This document shows, one piece after another, positions 54,443-63,008 of a stretch of DNA of 64,000 bases. Position numbers and translations under genes: made by a program. How positions within the stretch are numbered: the first letter of the stretch is position 1; each line of letters opens with the position of its first letter. Source of the DNA: Chitinophaga vietnamensis (GTDB lineage: Bacteria; Bacteroidota; Bacteroidia; Chitinophagales; Chitinophagaceae). Where the stretch lies: assembly GCF_902167635.1 (NCBI RefSeq), contig NZ_CABHMS010000001.1, positions 558,001-622,000 on the forward strand. The letters are read 5' to 3'. The notes beneath the pieces were generated by a model. That model worked only from the letters and a program-made list of their open reading frames with translations. It was not told the DNA's origin and searched no databases.

Positions 54443-55303
54443 TTAGTTTTTCCATGCTTCTTTTAGCTGGCCTTGCAGGTAGTCGAGCGCTGGCCGGTAA
54501 TCGCTGGCCGGGTTATCCCAACGGCATTCCATCATGATGTGGCCGGTAAAACCGATACGATGCAGGGCTGCAAAATAGGGCCTGAAATCATCGCCTGCTG
54601 TGCCGGGTGCGGTGCGTTTATCTCTTTCTGCAATGTGGCAATGCACGAGGATACCTTTTGCTTTCTCAATGCTGGCGGGCGATTCGCGCTCTTTCAGCAT
54701 ATGGTAGATATCAGCTGTTAATTTGAAATTAGGATGATCAATAGCCTGCACGATGTTAATGGCTTCGTCGAGCGTGTTGATAAAATTCGTTTCTGTGCTG
54801 TTCAGGTTTTCCATGGCGATGACGATGTTATACCTGGCGGCAATTTGGGCCATCTTGCGGCATAGCGTGATGAACTGGAGGGTGGCTTGTTTTTTATCGG
54901 CGCCTTCCGGCAGGCGGCGGGCGTCGCCGCTGCCGAGCACGATCAGTTGTATACCGGCGGCTTTGGCCTTTTGCATTACGGAGTCTACATATCCCAGTAC
55001 GGTGGTTTCGTTTACGCCGGCGCCGGCAATTTTGATATGCCCGGGGATGAAGCCATTGCAGCTAACTACTTTACACTTTGCCAGGCGCAATGCTTTTACT
55101 TCTTCGGCAAAATCGTTTTCGTTCATGGAGGGCGCCAATATTTTCCTGGCCGATTCTTCGAGGAAGGCAAATCCTTTGGCCGCGGCGAGACTGTCGTTCG
55201 AAAATGAGGTGCAGATGCCGATAGCGGGCAATGGTGTTTGTGCTTTCGATTGCAAAAGCGGGTGAAAAAGGCATGTAATTAATAATAACAACCTGATTTT
55301 CAT
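54443..55303 (-). CDS. Secreted sugar phosphate isomerase/epimerase-like TIM-barrel protein
   Basis: A 286-residue protein of the xylose-isomerase-like TIM-barrel family, with an N-terminal signal peptide (MKIRLLLLITCLFHPLL, cleavage near SKAQ). Metal ligands are probably the Glu in IVIAMENLN, Asp and His in LTADIYHML, His in VHCHIAE and Glu in IMMECRW. It is the first gene of the pair with the Gfo/Idh/MocA enzyme, 30 bases apart. The signal peptide argues against an intracellular sugar-phosphate role. Confidence 0.88.
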   Translation of the reverse strand: MKIRLLLLITCLFHPLLQSKAQTPLPAIGICTSFSNDSLAAAKGFAFLEESARKILAPSMNENDFAEEVKALRLAKCKVVSCNGFIPGHIKIAGAGVNETTVLGYVDSVMQKAKAAGIQLIVLGSGDARRLPEGADKKQATLQFITLCRKMAQIAARYNIVIAMENLNSTETNFINTLDEAINIVQAIDHPNFKLTADIYHMLKERESPASIEKAKGILVHCHIAERDKRTAPGTAGDDFRPYFAALHRIGFTGHIMMECRWDNPASDYRPALDYLQGQLKEAWKN

Positions 55304-55661
55304 AACATTGGAATTGTTTATAGCAACGCGGAACTGTTTTAAGATAGTACCTCGTTTCAGAAAAACAAAATTTCAGGGAAGAATGGTACTATTGCGCTTC
55401 TCTTCTTTCAATATTTTCAATCCATTCTGAAAAATTTTTCAATTCTTTAACATTAGATATAGTGATGTTATTTGTTATTTTTATCTGTATGATTTTTATC
55501 TATTTATATAGATTTTTTGCAGATAAAAAAACATCCCGGAAGGTCTTCTTTCCGCTGTTAATTTGCCATTAAATAACACGAAATGGTGGTAACTTCGTTA
55601 ACAAATCATTACTTTTGACAATTGACGATTTTGTTATCATTATATAAACACTAGCAGTAAA
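55304..55661. other. 358-base gap: gltA leader and promoter, otherwise no gene
   Basis: AT-rich intergenic DNA between divergent genes. It holds the gltA promoter box TACTTTTG at 55610-55617. A minus-strand open stretch of about 37 codons ending ERREAQ-stop (near 55394) has no start codon and is not called. No RNA gene was recognised. Confidence 0.6.
55610..55617 (+). promoter_or_regulatory. -7 promoter box of gltA
   Basis: TACTTTTG matches TAnnTTTG and predicts a leader of about 40 bases. Confidence 0.5.
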
Positions 55662-56987
55662 ATGGGGTACATAAAAGAAAAATTCAAGGTTAAGGCGGAT
55701 GAATTAAACGCTGAAGTGAAAGACCTGTTGAAGAATCACGGCAACACGAAAATTGACGATGTGACGATTGCCCAGGTGTACCAGGGCATGCGCGGTATTA
55801 CAGGGCTGGTTACTGAAACTTCCCTGCTGGATGCCAATGAGGGTATCCGTTTCCGCGGTTATTCCATTCCGGAGCTGAGAGAGGCATTACCCAAAGCGCC
55901 AGGTGGTGCAGAACCGCTGCCAGAAGGGCTTTTCTACCTGATGCTGATTGGCGAGCTGCCCACTGAAGCAGATGTACAATATCTTTCCAGCATGTGGGGC
56001 CGCCGTTCACATGTACCCAACCACGTGTTCGACGCCATCGAAGCGTTGCCGATCAATACCCACCCCATGACCATGTTTACCGTAGGTATCATGGCACTGC
56101 AAACTGAATCTTCCTTTGCCAAAGCATATGCTGATGGCATGAATAAAAAAGATTACTGGAGCAATACCTATGAGGATACCATGAACCTCATTGCACGCCT
56201 GCCCCGTATCGCTGCATACATCTATCGCCGCAAATACAAGGGTGGCGATCATATCCAGCCCAACGGCATGCTCGATTGGGCCGGTAACTTCGCACATATG
56301 CTCGGCTATTCCGATGAAGGTTTCAAAGAGCTGATGCGACTCTACATGGTGATCCACGCCGACCACGAAGGTGGTAACGTGAGCGCACACACGACACACC
56401 TGGTAGGTTCTGCCCTCAGCGATGCCTATCTGTCTTTCGCCGCTGGTATGAACGGTCTCGCAGGCCCGCTGCACGGCCTCGCCAACCAGGAAGTGATCAA
56501 ATGGATACTCAACATGCGTGAAGAACTGGGTGGTGGCATGCCTACCAAAGACCAGATCGCTGCATATGTACGCAAAACATTGGCAGATGGCAAAGTAGTA
56601 CCAGGCTACGGCCACGCCGTACTGCGTAAAACAGATCCCCGCTTCTCCGCACAAATGGAATTTGCGAAGAAACACCTGCCCAATGATGAACTGGTCAGGA
56701 TCGTATGGATGGTGTATGATACCGTTCCACCCATCTTACAGGAACTCGGTAAAGTGAAAAACCCATGGCCTAACGTTGACGCACATTCCGGCGCTTTGTT
56801 AGTACACTACGGCCTCGTGGAATATGAATTCTACACCGTGCTGTTTGGTGTATCCCGCGCATTGGGCGTACTCGCTTCCCTCTGCTGGGACAGAGCGCTC
56901 GGCCTTTCCCTGGAAAGACCTAAATCCGTGACCACTGAATGGATGAAGATGTTCGTGGAAGGTAAAGTGGAAGTGTCCGCTGAATAG
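55662..56987 (+). CDS. gltA: Citrate synthase, mitochondrial-like type
   Basis: Condenses oxaloacetate with acetyl-CoA at the head of the TCA cycle. 441 residues. Catalytic His271 ([10 protein letters not shown]), His318 ([13 protein letters not shown]) and Asp373 ([10 protein letters not shown]) are present. [18 protein letters not shown] and [20 protein letters not shown] are nearly those of eukaryotic mitochondrial citrate synthase and unlike the hexameric E. coli type. A terminator follows at 57013. Confidence 0.96.
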   Translation: MGYIKEKFKVKADELNAEVKDLLKNHGNTKIDDVTIAQVYQGMRGITGLVTETSLLDANEGIRFRGYSIPELREALPKAPGGAEPLPEGLFYLMLIGELPTEADVQYLSSMWGRRSHVPNHVFDAIEALPINTHPMTMFTVGIMALQTESSFAKAYADGMNKKDYWSNTYEDTMNLIARLPRIAAYIYRRKYKGGDHIQPNGMLDWAGNFAHMLGYSDEGFKELMRLYMVIHADHEGGNVSAHTTHLVGSALSDAYLSFAAGMNGLAGPLHGLANQEVIKWILNMREELGGGMPTKDQIAAYVRKTLADGKVVPGYGHAVLRKTDPRFSAQMEFAKKHLPNDELVRIVWMVYDTVPPILQELGKVKNPWPNVDAHSGALLVHYGLVEYEFYTVLFGVSRALGVLASLCWDRALGLSLERPKSVTTEWMKMFVEGKVEVSAE

Positions 56988-57012
56988 TAGTGTTATAATT
57001 GTTTTTTATATT

Positions 57013-57050
57013 AAAAGGCAGATGGTGAATTTTTACCATTTGCCTTTTTT
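57013..57050 (+). terminator. Terminator after gltA
   Basis: Stem AAAAGGCAGATGGT paired with ACCATTTGCCTTTT (one mismatch), 8-base loop, then a T run. Confidence 0.85.
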
Positions 57051-57057
57051 ATTTTTG
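57050..57057 (+). promoter_or_regulatory. -7 promoter box of recG
   Basis: TATTTTTG matches TAnnTTTG and overlaps the tail of the gltA terminator. A start point near 57061 is expected, only some 15-40 bases before the earliest RecG-like codons. Confidence 0.4.
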
Positions 57058-57097
57058 TGATTCGAAAAAAAATAAGGCTATCTCCACTTTCACTGCC

Positions 57098-59191
57098 ATA
57101 TTATCCAATCCGATAGAATACCTGAAGGGCGTAGGTCCGCAGCGGGGAGAACTCCTGCGCAAAGAGATCGGTGTACACACCTTCGGCGATCTGCTGCAAT
57201 ATTTTCCTTTCCGTTATGTAGACAGATCACGGATCGACAAGATATCTTCCTTAAGCGGATATGAAGATTTTGTACAGATACGCGGGAAGATCATCCGCAT
57301 GGAAGTAGTGGGAGAGAACCGCGGCAAGCGCCTGGTAGCCACTTTCAAAGATGAAAGCGGCGTGATCGATCTCGTATGGTTCCAGGGATGGCAGTGGATG
57401 CAGAAATCCTTACGCGAAAATGTGGCCTACCTCGTATTTGGCCGCATATCCGTATTCAACGGTATCGCGCAGCTGGCGCACCCGGAGATGGACCTCCTCA
57501 CAGAAGATATTGCCACAGGCAAGCCATTCCTCGAACCGGTATATTATACTACCGAAAAACTGAAAGCGCGCGGACTAACGGCAAAGGCTATAGGAAAACT
57601 GACCAAGAACCTGCTGGAACAGCTGTCGCCCGCAGAGATACGCGAAAATATCCCGCTGGATGTTTTGCAGCAATACCGCCTCATGCCGCGCTCGCTCGCC
57701 TTTTTCAAGATACATTTGCCCGGCAACGAAGAGGAGGCCAGGCTGGCGCAGCGCCGCCTCAAATTTGAAGAACTGTTCATTGCACAGATCCGGATATGCC
57801 GCCTGAAAATCAGGCGCCACAAGCTTTCCCACGGATATGTATTTGGCGCGGTGGGCGAACATTTCAATAATTTTTACAATCATCATCTGCCCTTTTCTCT
57901 TACCGGCGCGCAAAAGCGCGTGCTGAAAGAAATCCGCCAGGACACGATGAACGGCAAGCAGATGAACCGCCTCCTGCAAGGAGACGTAGGCAGCGGCAAA
58001 ACCATGGTAGCCTTGCTTTCCGCACTGCTGGCCATCGACAACGGTTTCCAGGCGGTATTGATGGCGCCCACGGAAATATTATCACAACAACATTTCAAAG
58101 GCATCTCCGAATTGCTGTCCGATATGGACGTGCAGGTGGCATTGCTCACCGGCAGCGTAAAAGGCAAGGCGCGCAAACAGATCCTCGCCGGCGCAGCCGA
58201 CGGCAGCATTCACCTGCTCGTAGGCACCCACGCCTTACTCGAAAAAGAAGTGACCTTTAAAAACCTGGGCCTCGCCATCGTGGATGAGCAGCACCGCTTC
58301 GGGGTAGCACAACGGGCACGCCTATGGGAAAAAAATGATATCCCGCCCCATATCCTCGTGATGACGGCCACCCCGATCCCGCGTACGCTGGCCATGACTA
58401 TCTATGGCGACCTCGACGTATCCGTGATCGATGAAATGCCGCCGGGCCGCAAACCCATTACCACCGTGCATCGCACGGAGTTTCAGCGCCCGCAGGTGAT
58501 GGACTTTATCAAAGAAGAGATCAAAAAAGGCCGGCAGGCCTATATCGTATACCCGCTTATCGAAGACTCGGAAAAGCTCGACTATGAAAACCTGATGAAA
58601 GGATATGAAGAAGTGAAAGCCTTTTTCCCCGAGCCGCAATATTACATCAGCATGGTGCACGGCCGCCAGCCTGCAGAGCAGCGCGAAACCAACATGCAAC
58701 GCTTTGTGAGCGGCGATACCAATATCATGGTGGCCACCACCGTGATTGAAGTAGGCGTGAACGTACCCAATGCTTCCGTGATGGTGATAGAAAGCACCGA
58801 ACGTTTCGGGCTGTCGCAGCTGCATCAGCTCCGGGGCCGTGTAGGCCGCGGCGCAGAGCAATCATTCTGCATCCTCATGACCGGCAATAAACTGAGCCAG
58901 GATTCCAAAGAACGCATCAACGTAATGGTACAAACCAACAACGGTTTTATCATCTCTGAAAAAGATATGGAACTCCGTGGCCCGGGAGATATTGAAGGCA
59001 CCCGTCAAAGCGGGGTGCTCGACTTCAAACTGGCGGATATCCTCCAGGACAAACCCATCCTGGATGCGGCCCGTAACAGCGCTGAAAAGATATTGCAGGA
59101 AGATACAGACCTCCTCCTTCCCCAGCATCAGGGCCTGAAAGATTTTCTGGCTTCCCAGCGAAGTAAATCTGTATGGAGCAAAATTTCCTGA
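57098..59191 (+). CDS. recG: ATP-dependent DNA helicase RecG (start codon unresolved)
   Basis: Remodels stalled forks and branched DNA. The wedge domain (NPIEYLKGVGPQR, FPFRYVDRSR, VDLVWFQGWQW) and helicase motifs (QGDVGSGKT, DEQHRFGV for DEAH-box II, TATPIPRT, QLRGRVGRG) are intact. The frame reads clear RecG protein from about 57098, yet no ATG, GTG or TTG occurs in frame between the upstream stop (57026) and the ATG at 57299; starting there would delete about 67 conserved residues. Candidates are ATA 57098, ATC 57080, or GTG 57057 joined by a +1 base in the A8 run at 57065-57072. Start given here is a placeholder. Confidence 0.85.
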   Translation: MLSNPIEYLKGVGPQRGELLRKEIGVHTFGDLLQYFPFRYVDRSRIDKISSLSGYEDFVQIRGKIIRMEVVGENRGKRLVATFKDESGVIDLVWFQGWQWMQKSLRENVAYLVFGRISVFNGIAQLAHPEMDLLTEDIATGKPFLEPVYYTTEKLKARGLTAKAIGKLTKNLLEQLSPAEIRENIPLDVLQQYRLMPRSLAFFKIHLPGNEEEARLAQRRLKFEELFIAQIRICRLKIRRHKLSHGYVFGAVGEHFNNFYNHHLPFSLTGAQKRVLKEIRQDTMNGKQMNRLLQGDVGSGKTMVALLSALLAIDNGFQAVLMAPTEILSQQHFKGISELLSDMDVQVALLTGSVKGKARKQILAGAADGSIHLLVGTHALLEKEVTFKNLGLAIVDEQHRFGVAQRARLWEKNDIPPHILVMTATPIPRTLAMTIYGDLDVSVIDEMPPGRKPITTVHRTEFQRPQVMDFIKEEIKKGRQAYIVYPLIEDSEKLDYENLMKGYEEVKAFFPEPQYYISMVHGRQPAEQRETNMQRFVSGDTNIMVATTVIEVGVNVPNASVMVIESTERFGLSQLHQLRGRVGRGAEQSFCILMTGNKLSQDSKERINVMVQTNNGFIISEKDMELRGPGDIEGTRQSGVLDFKLADILQDKPILDAARNSAEKILQEDTDLLLPQHQGLKDFLASQRSKSVWSKIS

Positions 59192-59333
59192 CCGCTTTTA
59201 ACGTTTATTAATTGTTCAGGTCAAAGATTTAGTATAAACGCTTGCCAGTCTTCAACAACCGTAACAATTTAACTGGCTTCTACGTTTAATTAAATAGTAT
59301 ATTAGTTTTTTCAGAAAAATAAATTTTATCCCG

Positions 59334-62300
59334 TTGAAATTTACCCTCCCGATCGGCTTTATTGGTATCATGATCCTCACCTTGTTTTCAGGACAGTATG
59401 CCCGTGCACAAAAGGCGACGGCCAATTATACCCCGCTCACATTCAGTGAGAATAAAGGACAGTGGCACCAGGACGTGTTGTTCAAAACAGAACTGGATAA
59501 TGCCACCGTTTTTCTGAAGAAAACAGGATTTACATTTTATCTTTTCAGCCCGGAAGACAGATTCCGGCTCGATGAATATATACACGGCCACTCTCACCGC
59601 GCCAACGACAGCTTGTATATCAACAACAAAAAATATATTCCGAAGGAAGATGATACCGATCCATACCAGCCGCCAGTGCGGCCTCCCAAGCCTCCGGATG
59701 TGCGCGGCCATGCCTATAACGTCAACTTCCTGAACACCAGCCCTGATGTGGAAGTGGCGCCAGAAAAGCAGCAGGGAGCTTACTATAACTACCTGATCGG
59801 CAATGATAAAAGCAAGTGGGCATCCGGCGTCAGGAACTTCCAGGGCATTAACTACAAATCACTCTATCCCGGTATCGATGCACACATCTACTCCGAAGCG
59901 TCTCAATTGAAATATGATCTCATCGTACATCCCGGCGCAGATCCCGACAAGATACAGATGGAGTATGAAGGCGTTACAGGACTGGAACTGAAGAAAGGAC
60001 AACTCTATATTCATACGTCGGTGGGAGATGTAGTGGAACAGTTACCTACTGCTTATCAATACATTAATGATCAGCGTATACCCGTTAAGGTTAGTTTCAG
60101 GCTGAATGGCATGAAACTGAGTTTCAAGGTATCGGGCGACTACAATCCGAACTATCCGCTGGTGATCGATCCGGTGTATGTATTTTCTACCGTATCCGGC
60201 TCCCGGTCTGATAACTGGGGCTTTACCGCCACTTATGATGCCGATGGTTATTTCTATGGCGGCGGTATTGTTTTTGGCAATGATTATCCCGTTACGCCGG
60301 GCGCCAAACAAACTTCTTTCGGCGGCGGTACTTTTGATATCGGTATTCAGAAATTTTCTCCCGACGGTACTACGCTCGTTTACTGCACCTTCATTGGAGG
60401 CAGCGGGCTGGAGCAGCCGCACAGTCTCTTTGTAGATCCGCAGGGTGAGCTGGTGATATCCGGCAGAACTACTTCTGCCAACTACCCGGCCGATAAAGTG
60501 ATCGGTACCAAACGTGGCGGATGGGATATTGTAGTCACCAAGCTGAATGCCAACGGTACCGGCTTGATCGGCTCACTCATCGTCGCAGGTTCCAGCGACG
60601 ATGGGGTGAACATCCGCGATAACCGCGAAGCCGGCGCCTCCGTGCTGCTCCGTAACTATGGCGATGATGCCCGCAGCGAAGTGGTGATCGATAACGCCGG
60701 CTATATCTATGTGGCCAGCTGTACCCGCTCCAGCGACTTCCCCACCATCGGCAACGTGTTCCAGCCTACCTTTGGCGGCGTACAGGATGGCGTGGTGCTG
60801 AAGATCAACCCCATGTGTAAAGATGTGGTATGGTCCAGCTTTATCGGCGGCTCCGCAGAAGATGCGGCCTATGTGATCGCACTGAATGGGCTTAATACTT
60901 TGTATGTTGCCGGCGGCACCGCCAGCTCCAATTTCCCCATGAAAGGCAACCCGGTGTATGGTACCTATCGCGGTGGCTCCTGCGATGGCTTCATTGCACA
61001 CATCGCTAACGACGGCTCCCAGATATTGCAAAGCACTTTCCTCGGCTCCGACGATGGCGCCGCAGACCAGATATACGGCATACAGCTCGACTCAAAAGGA
61101 TTCGTGTATGTGATGGGCACCACCGAAGGTACATGGCCCGTCAAACAAGCGCCCAATACCACCACCTTCTTTAATCAGAATTCACAACAGTTCATCACTA
61201 AACTACAACCTGATCTCTCCGCACTCGTATATTCTACTACATTCGGTAAATCCCGTTCTTTGTCAACACTGCCGGCCATTTCACCTGTGGCCTTCCTGGT
61301 AGACCGTTGTGAGAACGTGTATGTATCCGGCTGGGGCGGCGGTATCAACTCTGCCTTGCATTATCCCAACTCGGGAACAGGCGGGCTTACCACCACGCCT
61401 GATGCCTTGCAGGCTACTACCGACGCGATGGACTTTTATTTTTTTGTGTTGAAGAGAGATGCTACCAATATCTTGTTCGGCAGCTTCTTTGGCGGCGCTG
61501 GTTTGTACGAACATGTGGATGGCGGCACCAGCCGCTTCGATCGCAATGGTATCATCTACCAGGGCATCTGTGCCTGGTGTAATGTAAACCCCAACGGCTT
61601 TAAGCCGCGTTATCCTACTACGCCCGGCGCCTATTCCAGCACGCCGCCACCCGGTTGTAACTTCGGCGCGCTCAAGATCGCCTTCAATCTCGATGGCGTA
61701 AAAGCTGGCGTAAAAACGCTGGACCGCAAAAAGAATTATTGCGTACCTGAAACGATCACTTTTGTTGATACCACCCAAACCAATGGCACCAATTTCAAAT
61801 GGGATTTCGGTGATGGCTCGCCAACAGTAGAAGGCCCCAAGCTCGATACCGTGTCGCACCAATATACCCAGGTAGGTACTTACAAAGTGATGCTGGTGAA
61901 ATTTGATGCCAACAGCTGCAATGGCTCCGATACCGCTTATGCATTTGTGAAACTTGGCACCAACAAAGCCACGCTTGATTTCTCCGGTCAGCGCCAGCCG
62001 CCTTGCGAAGCACTGGCGTATAAGTTCTTCAACAATTCGCAACCTGTTGCACAATTCGGTGACAGCTCCTTCGTGTTTGACCTCGGCGATGGTACGCCGC
62101 CCGCATACGTAGGCCCCTCGAAGTTCCCCTATGCGCATGCTTATGGCGCGCCAGGCATCTATAATGTGAAGCTCACCCTTGTAGATACTAATTTCTGTAA
62201 TGCACCGCAAACAGAAACGATCCCGCTGCGTGTAGCCAAAGACGTGAAAGCACAGTTTGTGATGCCCGATACCGTTTGCGTGGGCACGCAGGTGAAGATC

Positions 62301-63002
62301 AATAACACCACCCTTGGCGGTGAGAGCTTCACCTGGACTTTCGGCGATGATCATTCCACCTCTACCGATCCTTATCCTGTGCATACTTTCAATACGCCCG
62401 GATTGTATGACATTACACTGGAAGTGGTAGATAACAATACTTGTAATAAAACGGACAAGCTGACCAAACAGGTGCTGGTGGCGCCTATGCCGGCGCCAGA
62501 CTTCAGTTTCGTGCCTACCAAACCGGTGGAAAATACGCCGGTTACCTTCACCAACCTGTCGGTATCAGCTACCAGCTATCTCTGGAACTTCGGCGATGGG
62601 GATACCTCTTCGAAGGTGAACCCGGTGCACCAGTATAATAAAACCGGTACCTATACCGTGTGTCTCAGCGCTACTAACCCTGAAGGCTGTACGAAACCGA
62701 TCTGTAAGGATGTGAGTGCGATCGTGGTGCCGCTGTATGATGTGCCGAGTGCATTTTCTCCGAACAACGATGGTATGAATGATGTTTTCTACGTGAAGGC
62801 ATTCGGTGTAACCAAATTCAACCTGAAGATATTCAACCGCTGGGGGCAGCTGATATTTGAAAGCTCTGACCCGCGGATAGGCTGGGATGGCCGCTATAAA
62901 GGTGTAGTGCAGCCGATGGATGCTTACGCATACGTGGTGAATATAGAATTTACAGATGGAACGAAAGCCAACAGATCAGGAAGTGTAACCTTGTTAAGAT
63001 GA
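59334..63002 (+). CDS. Large secreted protein with SBBP/PKD repeats and type-B T9SS C-terminal domain
   Basis: A 1222-residue exported protein. A signal peptide (GFIGIMILTLFSGQYARAQ) is followed by an N-terminal module (FSENKGQWHQDVLFKTELDN, about 35-280), SBBP-type propeller repeats (about 285-760: GGSGLEQPHSLFVDPQG, IGGSAEDAAYVIAL), PKD domains (about 800-1130: WDFGDGSPTV, WTFGDDHS, WNFGDGDTSS) and the type-B domain (VPSAFSPNNDGMNDVF, FNRWGQLIF, SGSVTLLR). The start is a TTG; the next ATG would truncate the signal. A PorP/SprF gene begins 6 bases after the stop, so it is the likely cognate cargo. Confidence 0.92.
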   Translation: MKFTLPIGFIGIMILTLFSGQYARAQKATANYTPLTFSENKGQWHQDVLFKTELDNATVFLKKTGFTFYLFSPEDRFRLDEYIHGHSHRANDSLYINNKKYIPKEDDTDPYQPPVRPPKPPDVRGHAYNVNFLNTSPDVEVAPEKQQGAYYNYLIGNDKSKWASGVRNFQGINYKSLYPGIDAHIYSEASQLKYDLIVHPGADPDKIQMEYEGVTGLELKKGQLYIHTSVGDVVEQLPTAYQYINDQRIPVKVSFRLNGMKLSFKVSGDYNPNYPLVIDPVYVFSTVSGSRSDNWGFTATYDADGYFYGGGIVFGNDYPVTPGAKQTSFGGGTFDIGIQKFSPDGTTLVYCTFIGGSGLEQPHSLFVDPQGELVISGRTTSANYPADKVIGTKRGGWDIVVTKLNANGTGLIGSLIVAGSSDDGVNIRDNREAGASVLLRNYGDDARSEVVIDNAGYIYVASCTRSSDFPTIGNVFQPTFGGVQDGVVLKINPMCKDVVWSSFIGGSAEDAAYVIALNGLNTLYVAGGTASSNFPMKGNPVYGTYRGGSCDGFIAHIANDGSQILQSTFLGSDDGAADQIYGIQLDSKGFVYVMGTTEGTWPVKQAPNTTTFFNQNSQQFITKLQPDLSALVYSTTFGKSRSLSTLPAISPVAFLVDRCENVYVSGWGGGINSALHYPNSGTGGLTTTPDALQATTDAMDFYFFVLKRDATNILFGSFFGGAGLYEHVDGGTSRFDRNGIIYQGICAWCNVNPNGFKPRYPTTPGAYSSTPPPGCNFGALKIAFNLDGVKAGVKTLDRKKNYCVPETITFVDTTQTNGTNFKWDFGDGSPTVEGPKLDTVSHQYTQVGTYKVMLVKFDANSCNGSDTAYAFVKLGTNKATLDFSGQRQPPCEALAYKFFNNSQPVAQFGDSSFVFDLGDGTPPAYVGPSKFPYAHAYGAPGIYNVKLTLVDTNFCNAPQTETIPLRVAKDVKAQFVMPDTVCVGTQVKINNTTLGGESFTWTFGDDHSTSTDPYPVHTFNTPGLYDITLEVVDNNTCNKTDKLTKQVLVAPMPAPDFSFVPTKPVENTPVTFTNLSVSATSYLWNFGDGDTSSKVNPVHQYNKTGTYTVCLSATNPEGCTKPICKDVSAIVVPLYDVPSAFSPNNDGMNDVFYVKAFGVTKFNLKIFNRWGQLIFESSDPRIGWDGRYKGVVQPMDAYAYVVNIEFTDGTKANRSGSVTLLR

Positions 63003-63008
63003 TGAGCC

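Noticed and set aside
55394-55510. Minus-strand open stretch reading like a protein tail (WIENIERREAQ-stop)
   Set aside because: About 37 codons, preceded by an in-frame stop and lacking any ATG, GTG or suitable TTG; AT-rich DNA can produce this by chance. Possibly a gene remnant, but not supportable.
61281-62384. 367-codon minus-strand frame opposite the T9SS cargo gene
   Set aside because: Antisense shadow of the PKD repeats; no domain recognised.
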